The notes below the pieces were generated by a model. The model was not told where the DNA came from. It saw only the letters and a program-made list of their open reading frames with translations, and made no database searches. From Faecalimonas sp. (GTDB taxonomy: Bacteria; Bacillota_A; Clostridia; Lachnospirales; Lachnospiraceae), in the NCBI GenBank assembly GCA_026169575.1, contig JAPFCT010000188.1, positions 1 to 5,312 of the forward strand: a stretch of DNA of 5,312 nucleotides, read 5' to 3'. Shown one piece after another: positions 1 through 5,312 of this stretch; the first letter of the stretch is position 1, and each line of letters starts with the position of its first letter. The position numbers were made by a program, and so were the translations under genes.

Positions 1-773
1 ATACGGTGGAATCGCCGAAGCTGACCGGGGAGGAGACAAAGTTTATTCTGCTCAGTGATCTTCATAACAAGGTGTATGGAAGGCATAATAAGCGTCTTTT
101 GTCTGCGATCGCAAAACAGCGTCCGGCAGCGATCCTGATCGCAGGCGACATGCTTGTCGGCAAAAAAGGAGTATCCCCGCAGCCGGCTCTGGAATTTGTA
201 AAATCTCTGGCAAATATTTGTCCGGTATTTTATGCGAATGGAAATCATGAACAGCGCATGAAGGAAAAACCGGAAGAGTACGGGCGGATTTATGAGCGGT
301 ACAAGAAAGCGCTGTGCGAGGAGCAGGTGATCTTTCTCGAGAACCGTTCTGTTGTCCGGGAATGGAATGGAGATCTGTTTACAGTTTCCGGACTGGAGAT
401 CCCGTATGAGGGGTATGCGAGAAGAAGATATCACAAAGTTACGGTTGCAGAGATTGAGCAGCGGATCGGGAGAGCGAGCAGGGCAAGTTATCAGATCCTG
501 ATCGCGCACAATCCGGCCCATGTTCCTGCATACAGAGAATGGAAAGCAGATCTTGTTGTTGCCGGACATTTTCATGGGGGACTGGTGCGGATTCCGTTTT
601 TCGGAGCGGTGATCACGCCTCAGCTTAAGATTTTCCCTAAATACAGCGGGGGGATCTACAGGGAAGGACAGACGACGACGGTTGTCAGCAGGGGAATCGG
701 GGAACATACGATCCCAATCCGGCTGTTTAATACACCGGAGGTCGTCGTACTGCATATGAAAGGAAGACGATAA
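1..773 (+). CDS. Metallophosphoesterase (YkuE/YaeI-like, COG1408 type), 5' end cut off by window edge
   Basis: Calcineurin-like metal-dependent phosphohydrolase. The family motifs are present in order, numbered from the GTG at 6: SDLH (D18, H20), GD (D48), GNHE (N80, H81), a lone metal-type histidine in AHNP (H168), and GHFHGG (H188, H190). Together these supply the usual two-metal site. The C-terminal part (SRGIG, then IPIRLFN and a hydrophobic strand) is typical of membrane-associated members of this family. The frame is open upstream of the GTG to the window edge, and family members normally carry an N-terminal membrane segment before the first motif. The GTG is therefore probably internal and the gene is 5'-partial. 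The substrate cannot be told from sequence: relatives include lipid-linked pyrophosphatases such as LpxG, but that is only a family-level hint. The TAA stop at 771-773 overlaps the scpA start by one base, which implies co-translation with scpA. Confidence 0.93.
   Translation, partial: TVESPKLTGEETKFILLSDLHNKVYGRHNKRLLSAIAKQRPAAILIAGDMLVGKKGVSPQPALEFVKSLANICPVFYANGNHEQRMKEKPEEYGRIYERYKKALCEEQVIFLENRSVVREWNGDLFTVSGLEIPYEGYARRRYHKVTVAEIEQRIGRASRASYQILIAHNPAHVPAYREWKADLVVAGHFHGGLVRIPFFGAVITPQLKIFPKYSGGIYREGQTTTVVSRGIGEHTIPIRLFNTPEVVVLHMKGRR
759..764 (+). promoter_or_regulatory. Ribosome binding site for scpA
   Basis: AAAGGA lies inside the last codons of the phosphoesterase gene, 8 bases before the scpA ATG at 773. 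It supports that ATG as the start and allows both direct initiation and re-initiation by ribosomes that finish the upstream gene at TAATG. Confidence 0.7.
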
Positions 774-1516
774 TGGGAATACCAGTGAAACTTCAGGTGT
801 TTGAGGGACCGCTCGATCTGCTTCTGCATTTGATCGATAAGAATAAGATAGATATTTATGACATTCCGATCGTGGAGATCACGAGGCAATATATGGAGTA
901 TATCCGTGAGATGGAGCGGGAGGATCTGGACATTATGAGTGAGTTCCTTCTGATGGCGGCAACACTTTTGGATATTAAATCAAAGATGCTCCTCCCTAAA
1001 GAGGCCAATGAAGAAGGAGAGGAGGAAGATCCGAGGCAGGAACTGGTGGAACAGCTTCTGCAATATAAGTTATATAAGTACATGTCCTATGAACTCAGAG
1101 ACCGGGAAATGGATTCTGACAGAGTTCTGTACAAAGAACCGACGATTCCGCAGGAAGTAAGAGAATACACAGAACCGGTTGACCTGGATCTTCTTCTCGG
1201 CGATCTGGATCTTCGCAGGCTGAATCAGATCTTTCAGGAGGTCATGCAGAAAAAAGCAGACAAAATGGATCCGGTGCGAAGTAAATTTGGCACGATCGAG
1301 AAAGAAGAGATAACGCTTGCAGATAAGATGTCCTATGTGGAAGAATATGCGATGCTGAACGGATATTTCAGCTTTCGGCAGCTTCTTACAAGACAACACA
1401 GCAAGCTGCACGTGATCGTAACATTTCTTGCAGTACTGGAACTGATGAAAGTCGGCAAGATCCAGATCCGGCAGGAGAGTACATTTGCAGAGATCATGAT
1501 CACTTCCATGATGTAG
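773..1516 (+). CDS. scpA: Segregation and condensation protein A (kleisin subunit of Smc-ScpAB)
   Basis: ScpA is the kleisin that bridges the two heads of the Smc dimer and binds a ScpB dimer, forming the bacterial condensin that compacts and separates newly replicated origins on the nucleoid. The 247-residue length is normal for the family. The N-terminal signature EGPLDLLLHLI (about 11-21), followed by a DIYDIPI segment, is diagnostic. It begins the helical domain that contacts the Smc coiled-coil neck. An acidic linker lies around residues 79-86, followed by a helical central part (about 88-160) expected to contact ScpB. Residues about 178-247 form the C-terminal winged helix (FLAVLELMKVGKI core) that caps the other Smc head. 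The start at 773 has a good ribosome binding site and the family-typical N-terminus. The gene overlaps the upstream stop by one base and precedes scpB by 71 bases. No anomalies were seen. Confidence 0.97.
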   Translation: MGIPVKLQVFEGPLDLLLHLIDKNKIDIYDIPIVEITRQYMEYIREMEREDLDIMSEFLLMAATLLDIKSKMLLPKEANEEGEEEDPRQELVEQLLQYKLYKYMSYELRDREMDSDRVLYKEPTIPQEVREYTEPVDLDLLLGDLDLRRLNQIFQEVMQKKADKMDPVRSKFGTIEKEEITLADKMSYVEEYAMLNGYFSFRQLLTRQHSKLHVIVTFLAVLELMKVGKIQIRQESTFAEIMITSMM

Positions 1517-1572
1517 AAGCTATAAAAAGCTGTGATAAAAAGGAAGGAAAAACGGTATCAGAATCATAGGAG

Positions 1573-1578
1573 AAAGGA
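1573..1578 (+). promoter_or_regulatory. Ribosome binding site for scpB
   Basis: AAAGGA sits 9 bases before the scpB ATG at 1588, within a purine-rich run (AGGAGAAAGGAACAGAGGA, 1568-1586). The AGGAG at 1568-1572 is rather far away (15 bases) and the AGAGGA at 1581-1586 is too close (1 base), so the middle motif is the likely site. Confidence 0.6.
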
Positions 1579-1587
1579 ACAGAGGAC

Positions 1588-2166
1588 ATGGAGAAAAAGA
1601 CAGAGAAAGAACTGCTGGGGGCTGTGGAAGCAATCCTTTTTACAATGGGAGAGTCTGTGAGTCTTTCCAAACTGGCGTCTGCGATCGGAAGGCAGGAGGC
1701 AGAGACAAAAGGGCTTCTGGAAGAACTGAAAAAGCAATATCAGAAAAAGGAGAGAGGCATCCAGCTGATTGAACTGGAAGATTCCTATCAGCTCTGTACA
1801 AAGCCGGAGCTGTATGATTATCTTATCCAGGTTGCAAAGCAGCCAAAGAAGCATGTGCTGACGGATGTGCTTCTGGAAACACTGGCGATCGTTGCGTACA
1901 GACAGCCGGTCACAAAGATCGAGATTGAAAAGATCCGCGGGGTGAAGACCGATCATGCAGTAAACAAACTTGTGGAGTATGATCTGATCTGCGAGGTGGG
2001 AAGGCTGGACGCACCGGGGAAACCACTGCTGTTTGGGACGACGGAAGAATTCCTGCGGCGGTTCGGAGTACAGTCGGTGGAAGAACTTCCAGGCATTGCG
2101 CCGGAGCAGCTGGAGGATTTTAAAGAAGAGGCGGAGCGGGAGATCAAAGACCGTCTGGATGTATGA
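1588..2166 (+). CDS. scpB: Segregation and condensation protein B (ScpB)
   Basis: ScpB dimerises and wraps around the central part of ScpA in the Smc-ScpAB complex on the chromosome, where it is needed for condensation and origin segregation. The 192-residue product has the usual two winged-helix domains. The first (about 8-85) begins with the family-typical LLGAVEAILF. The second (about 90-162) carries the strong signature LLETLAIVAYRQPVT (95-109), then EIEKIRGV and VGRLDAPGKPLLFGTTEEFL (137-156). The C-terminal tail after about residue 168 is acidic and helical, and variable in the family. The ATG at 1588 is supported by AAAGGA 9 bases upstream and by the family-typical N-terminus. The gap to scpA is 71 bases, with no convincing terminator, so the two are probably co-transcribed. 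The TGA stop at 2164-2166 lies within one arm of an inverted repeat. Confidence 0.97.
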   Translation: MEKKTEKELLGAVEAILFTMGESVSLSKLASAIGRQEAETKGLLEELKKQYQKKERGIQLIELEDSYQLCTKPELYDYLIQVAKQPKKHVLTDVLLETLAIVAYRQPVTKIEIEKIRGVKTDHAVNKLVEYDLICEVGRLDAPGKPLLFGTTEEFLRRFGVQSVEELPGIAPEQLEDFKEEAEREIKDRLDV

Positions 2167-2212
2167 CCGGGAGGGATACAGGCATACATAATCGGGGAAG
2201 TCTGGTCATACA
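2160..2212 (+). repeat. Inverted repeat spanning the scpB stop codon (possible RNA hairpin)
   Basis: TGTATGACC at 2160-2168 is the exact reverse complement of GGTCATACA at 2204-2212. In RNA the stem extends inward by three more pairs (G-U, G-C, G-U), giving 12 pairs (2160-2171 with 2201-2212) around a 29-base loop. No T-run follows, so it is not an intrinsic terminator. It may be a processing, stabilising or translation-coupling element, a protein-binding site, or chance. The CATACA/TGTATG core also occurs at 2183-2188 and 2234-2239, so other foldings are possible. Confidence 0.4.
2163..2192 (+). promoter_or_regulatory. Weak sigma-A-like promoter candidate before dacF
   Basis: CATAAT (2187-2192, five of six bases match the -10 consensus) follows ATGACC (2163-2168, four of six match the -35 consensus) with an 18-base spacer. 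Transcription would begin near 2199 and give a leader of about 40 bases before dacF. The -35 match is poor and overlaps the scpB stop, so this is only a possible way to express dacF apart from scpAB. Confidence 0.22.
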
Positions 2213-2230
2213 ATGAAGTAACAGAACAAC

Positions 2231-2235
2231 AGGTG
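2231..2235 (+). promoter_or_regulatory. Ribosome binding site that decides the dacF start
   Basis: AGGTG lies 7 bases before the ATG at 2243 but only 1 base before the in-frame ATG at 2237. Normal spacing therefore favours 2243. No other purine-rich site suits the 2237 start, and an in-frame TAA at 2219-2221 excludes anything longer. Confidence 0.55.
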
Positions 2236-2242
2236 TATGCTT

Positions 2243-3451
2243 ATGAAGAACATATGGATCGGAATTTTGGCAGGTTTCCTTTTGATCACTTGTCCTGTCA
2301 GTGCAAAAGAAGAAGTGGAACAGTTATACGCCCAGTCAGCGGTCTTGATGGACGCGGACAATGGGCGTGTTTTATTTGAAAAGAACGGTTCAGAAAAAAA
2401 GCCGATGGCAAGTACTACAAAGATCATGACATGTATTCTGGCATTGGAGGAGGGGAATCTTACCGATGTTGTGAATGTGTCAGAGTACGCCGCAAGGCAG
2501 CCGAAAGTCCATCTGGGGATGCAGATGGATGAGAAGTTTTATTTGCGTGACCTTCTCTATTCTCTGATGCTGGAATCGCACAACGACAGTGCAGTGGCGA
2601 TCGCAGAGCATATCGGAGGGAGTGTGCAGGCATTTGCGGATAAAATGAATGAGAAAGCGAAAGAGATCGGCTGTGGAAATACTTATTTTATTACACCAAA
2701 TGGACTGGATGCATCGGACGAAAAAGGAGAGCATTCCACTACGGCAGAAGATCTGGCGAAGATCATGAGTTACTGTATTTTAAAATCTCCCCAGAAAGAA
2801 ACCTTTCTTTCGATCACCCGGAAAGAAACTTATCATTTTATGGATGTGGACTGCAGGCGTTCTTTTTCCTGCAACAATCACAATGCATTTCTGGCAATGA
2901 TGGACGGGGCATTGTCGGGGAAAACCGGATTCACGGGGAAAGCAGGCTACTGTTATGTGGGCGCGCTTGAGAGTGAGGGGAGAACCTTTGTAGTTGCACT
3001 GCTTGGCTGCGGGTGGCCGAATAACAAAGGATATAAATGGGCAGATACAAAAAAGCTGATGACGTATGGGATGGAAAATTATGAACTGAAGGAAGCATTT
3101 TCGGGGAAAGAAAAGATCCGCGATATGACTGTGAAAGAGGGGATCCCTGAAAATGAAGAGCTCTTTGCAGAGGCAAAAGTTCCGGTTGCAGTTGAAAAGC
3201 TGAAAGGCAGTCCGGTGGAAGTGCTTTTACACCAGAATGAAACGGTGGAGACTGTAGTAGAACTGAAAAAAGAGGTGGAGGCGCCGATTGAAAAATATGA
3301 GAGGCTGGGAACAGTCAGATACATATTAAATGGAGAGGTTCTTCAGCAATATCCGGTGGTGGCGCAGAAGGAAGTGAAAAGAAAGGATGTACGATGGGTG
3401 TTTCGAAAACTTTGTGACAGGTATTTTCTGAATGAAAAACAGAAAATATGA
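2243..3451 (+). CDS. dacF: D-alanyl-D-alanine carboxypeptidase, DacF-type (peptidase S11, low-molecular-weight PBP)
   Basis: This serine enzyme removes the terminal D-alanine from peptidoglycan pentapeptides outside the membrane and so limits cross-linking. Numbered from the ATG at 2243 (402 residues), it has a signal peptide (lysine, hydrophobic core, cleavage likely after the VSA at 19-21). The three penicillin-binding motifs follow: STTK with nucleophile S57 and K60, SHN at 112-114, and KTG at 227-229. Flanking blocks such as NTYFITPNGLD and GKTGFTGKAGYC are typical of clostridial DacF. Residues about 280-375 form the beta-rich PBP5-type C-terminal domain. The last 20 or so residues (with WVFRKLCDRYFL) could make a short amphipathic membrane-binding helix, but there is no clear transmembrane anchor. 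An ATG two codons earlier (2237) is poorly spaced from the ribosome binding site. The gene follows scpB by 76 bases and ends before the hairpin at 3481. DacF is sporulation-linked in Bacillus; whether this one is cannot be seen here. Confidence 0.94.
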   Translation: MKNIWIGILAGFLLITCPVSAKEEVEQLYAQSAVLMDADNGRVLFEKNGSEKKPMASTTKIMTCILALEEGNLTDVVNVSEYAARQPKVHLGMQMDEKFYLRDLLYSLMLESHNDSAVAIAEHIGGSVQAFADKMNEKAKEIGCGNTYFITPNGLDASDEKGEHSTTAEDLAKIMSYCILKSPQKETFLSITRKETYHFMDVDCRRSFSCNNHNAFLAMMDGALSGKTGFTGKAGYCYVGALESEGRTFVVALLGCGWPNNKGYKWADTKKLMTYGMENYELKEAFSGKEKIRDMTVKEGIPENEELFAEAKVPVAVEKLKGSPVEVLLHQNETVETVVELKKEVEAPIEKYERLGTVRYILNGEVLQQYPVVAQKEVKRKDVRWVFRKLCDRYFLNEKQKI

Positions 3452-3480
3452 GATGCGCAGGGATGCGGGAGAAATCAAAG

Positions 3481-3545
3481 AAAGGTATCGAAGATACGGC
3501 GGCAGCTTTCGCTGTGCCGGGATCTTCGATACCTTTTATTTTAAT
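3481..3545. terminator. Bidirectional intrinsic terminator between dacF and the M24 gene
   Basis: A 15-base arm at 3481-3495 is the exact reverse complement of 3522-3536. Inside it, CGGC (3497-3500) pairs with GCCG (3516-3519), and CAGC (3503-3506) pairs with GCTG (3511-3514) around a TTTC tetraloop, with small bulges. On the plus strand the stem runs into TTTTATTTTA (3534-3543), ending the scpA-scpB-dacF transcript. Read from the minus strand, the stem is followed by a T-rich run (complement of 3471-3480), ending the convergent aminopeptidase transcript. The minus-strand stop codon lies only 9 bases from the stem. Confidence 0.9.
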
Positions 3546-5312
3546 CAGATCTCACGTGTATATTCTTTGAGCCATTCGTTTTCTTCTTCTGTCATATAAG
3601 GAGAAAGTGTCTCGTATACAAACTTATGATAGCTGTTGAGGTAATCACGCTCATCCTTGTTCAGATCTTCTGGGATGATCGCATCCAGGTCGATCGGGAC
3701 AACGGTTACATTCTCCAGTCCCATGAACTGACCGAATTCGTTTTTGTTACCTTTGCGCACAACGAGTTCGTTCTCCAGCCGGATTCCATGAGAGTCCTCG
3801 ATGTAGATACCAGGCTCATCGGTAATGACCATACCTTCTTCCAGTACTGCAGGAAGCAGTCTTGAAGGATATAACTGCCAGTGGAAGGAAGCAGGGCCTT
3901 CGTGGATATTCAGAAGATAGCCGACGCCATGTCCGGTTCCGCATTTGTAATCGATATCAAGCGACCACATTGGCTCTCTTGCCAGAATGTCAAGGTTGAC
4001 TCCGCGGCATCCGTAGAGAAATCTTGCTCTTGCCAGATTCATCATACCGCGCGCTACTGCGGTAAAATGCTTTTTCAGTTCATCGCTGACCGGTCCAAGT
4101 ACAACCGTGCGGGTCAGATCAGTCGTGCCTTCGTAGTAGTTTCCGCCGGTATCTGCAAGAAGAAAATGTTCTGGTTTTAATTCGTAGTCAGATTCCGGAG
4201 TCGCGCTGTAATGCATCATGGCAGCATGCTCTTTGTATGCGACGATCGGAGAGAAGCTTGGACTGATAAATCCCTCCTGCTGACTGCGGAACTCTTCCAG
4301 TTTATCAGAGGCGCTGCGCTCTGTGATCGGCATCTTTCCGACATTTTTCTTCAGCCAGTACATAAATTTTGTGAAAGCGACACCGTCTTTGATATGACTG
4401 ATCCGGACATTTTTCAGTTCCGTTTCATTTTTGATCGCCTTGAACGCAGTCGTTGGGTTTGGAGCTTCTACTTTTTCCATTTTGGCAGGAAGATTTTTGT
4501 AGATTGCATAGTTGATCCGGGAAGGATCTAAAAGAACATGGGAATCTGCATCCAGTGTCTTAACAAAAGCGTAAATCTCCTCATAAGGATGTAAAATAAC
4601 AGAGAGCCCCTCAAAGCTGTCTAAGATTTCCTGATTTAATTTTGATTCGTTGATAAATAAATGTACTTCCTCCATCGTGATCACAGCGTAGCTAAGTACG
4701 AGCGGCGTATACATGATATCTCCGCCGCGGATGTTGAGCAGCCATGCGATATCGTCCAGGGAAGAAAGAATGTGCAGTGTGGCATTGGATTCTTTCATTT
4801 TTTCACGGAGACGCTCTAATTTCGATGCAGTGCTTTCACCTGCGTATTGCAGATCCAGTAAAAATGCCGGAGCATCAGAAAGCGCCGGGCGGTCCTGCCA
4901 GATGTAGGAGATCAGATCCTCCTCGTAGGATATGGAGATTTCTTTCTCCTTCAATACTTTTTCATAATTCTGACCTTCAGCAGCTCCGATTACTTTTCCG
5001 TCAAAACCAAGCACACCGTGCTCAGGAAGGACAGAGGCAAGATATTCTTCCTTTGTAGGAACGTCAGGTTCTGCCATGCGGAAAAGACGGATCCCGCTTC
5101 CTTCCAGTTGTTTCTCAGCCTGAATGAAATAGCGGCCGTCTGTCCAGAGACCTGCATCATCTTTTGTCACGATCACAGTTCCCGCAGATCCGGTAAATCC
5201 TGAGATAAACGCTCTTGCTTTAAAATGTTCCCCTACATATTCGCTTTGATGATTGTCGGCAGATGGGATGATATAGGCATCCATATTCCGCTCTTCCATG
5301 AGCTTTCTAAGC
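3545..5312 (-). CDS. Xaa-Pro aminopeptidase (aminopeptidase P, M24B, three-domain form), 5' end cut off by window edge
   Basis: Cytoplasmic dimetal peptidase that removes an N-terminal residue preceding proline. Numbered from the first in-window ATG (complement of 5297-5299), two creatinase-like N-terminal domains (about 1-130 and 145-290) precede the M24 pita-bread domain (about 300-515) and the short M24 C-terminal domain (about 525-584). Metal ligands are D383 (DTGG), D394 (GTTDLTRT), H457 (GTGHGVG), E495 (DEPG) and E509 (RLEN). H363 (MMHY) and H466 (NIHEGP) match the conserved substrate-site histidines. The position four residues before H457, usually histidine in well-studied members, is C453. 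The codons beyond the ATG read L-R-K-L and fit the family pattern before 'MEERNMDAYIIP', so the true start lies past the right edge. The C-terminus is complete. The gene converges on the plus-strand operon and shares its terminator. Confidence 0.95.
   Translation of the reverse strand, partial: LRKLMEERNMDAYIIPSADNHQSEYVGEHFKARAFISGFTGSAGTVIVTKDDAGLWTDGRYFIQAEKQLEGSGIRLFRMAEPDVPTKEEYLASVLPEHGVLGFDGKVIGAAEGQNYEKVLKEKEISISYEEDLISYIWQDRPALSDAPAFLLDLQYAGESTASKLERLREKMKESNATLHILSSLDDIAWLLNIRGGDIMYTPLVLSYAVITMEEVHLFINESKLNQEILDSFEGLSVILHPYEEIYAFVKTLDADSHVLLDPSRINYAIYKNLPAKMEKVEAPNPTTAFKAIKNETELKNVRISHIKDGVAFTKFMYWLKKNVGKMPITERSASDKLEEFRSQQEGFISPSFSPIVAYKEHAAMMHYSATPESDYELKPEHFLLADTGGNYYEGTTDLTRTVVLGPVSDELKKHFTAVARGMMNLARARFLYGCRGVNLDILAREPMWSLDIDYKCGTGHGVGYLLNIHEGPASFHWQLYPSRLLPAVLEEGMVITDEPGIYIEDSHGIRLENELVVRKGNKNEFGQFMGLENVTVVPIDLDAIIPEDLNKDERDYLNSYHKFVYETLSPYMTEEENEWLKEYTREI

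Noticed and set aside
6..8. GTG as the true start of the metallophosphoesterase gene
   Set aside because: The frame stays open to the window edge, there is no visible room for a ribosome binding site, and the family usually has an N-terminal membrane segment before the first metal motif.
1181..1214. Near-exact 13-base direct repeat (GAYCTGGATCTTC, 21 bases apart) in scpA
   Set aside because: It encodes D-L-D-L repeated in a region of ScpA that is naturally rich in aspartate and leucine. Chance plus codon bias explains it.
1070..1411. Minus-strand open frames opposite scpA, scpB and dacF (also 1564-1956, 1953-2213, 2206-2427, 2480-2734)
   Set aside because: These overlap confidently identified genes, and their translations look like random shadow sequence.
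1517..1587. Possible promoter or hairpin in the scpA-scpB gap (AGCTATAAAAAGCT, TGTGATAAAA)
   Set aside because: The stem is only 4 bp, no T-run follows, and no -35-like hexamer is suitably placed. Apart from the scpB ribosome binding site I see nothing solid here.
2288..2302. Lipoprotein signal in DacF (L-I-T-C near the end of the hydrophobic segment)
   Set aside because: Threonine directly before the cysteine does not fit the lipobox, and a normal signal peptidase I site (V-S-A) follows it.
4211..4531. Open frames on the plus strand opposite the aminopeptidase gene (also 3626-3865, 3881-4180, 4744-5058)
   Set aside because: They lie antisense to a gene with full family motifs, and their translations show no recognisable domain.
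5297..5299. ATG as the true start of the minus-strand aminopeptidase gene
   Set aside because: The four codons further upstream (L-R-K-L) continue the conserved family N-terminus, so the gene extends past the window.

Overview
The window looks like ordinary chromosome of a low-to-mid G+C anaerobic Firmicute, most likely a member of Lachnospiraceae or a close clostridial relative. That placement is inferred from AGGA-type ribosome binding sites, the Smc-ScpAB partner genes scpA and scpB, a clostridial DacF-type D-Ala-D-Ala carboxypeptidase, and the style of the long M24 aminopeptidase P. No marker gene settles the genus.

Plus strand, left to right: the 3' part of a membrane-type metallophosphoesterase gene (frame open at the left edge, stop at 773); scpA, whose ATG shares a base with the phosphoesterase stop (TAATG); 71 bases without a gene; scpB; 70 bases that hold an inverted repeat and a weak promoter-like match; and dacF, a secreted penicillin-binding-protein-type carboxypeptidase. 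All four genes point the same way with short gaps and read as one transcription unit. An internal promoter for dacF is possible but weak. The unit ends in a long hairpin with a 15-bp perfect outer stem and T-rich flanks on both sides, which should stop transcription from both directions.

Minus strand: a gene for a three-domain Xaa-Pro aminopeptidase (M24) converges on that hairpin. It runs off the right edge, and the codons beyond its first in-window ATG still match the family, so its true start lies outside the window.

Functionally, ScpA and ScpB form the kleisin and winged-helix parts of the Smc condensin that compacts and segregates the chromosome. DacF trims peptidoglycan stem peptides outside the membrane. 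The phosphoesterase substrate is unknown. The aminopeptidase removes N-terminal residues that precede proline and appears unrelated to the other unit.

I found no mobile element, CRISPR array, RNA gene or defence-like system. The points most worth a second look are the alternative RNA foldings between scpB and dacF, and a cysteine at a normally histidine position near the M24 active site.
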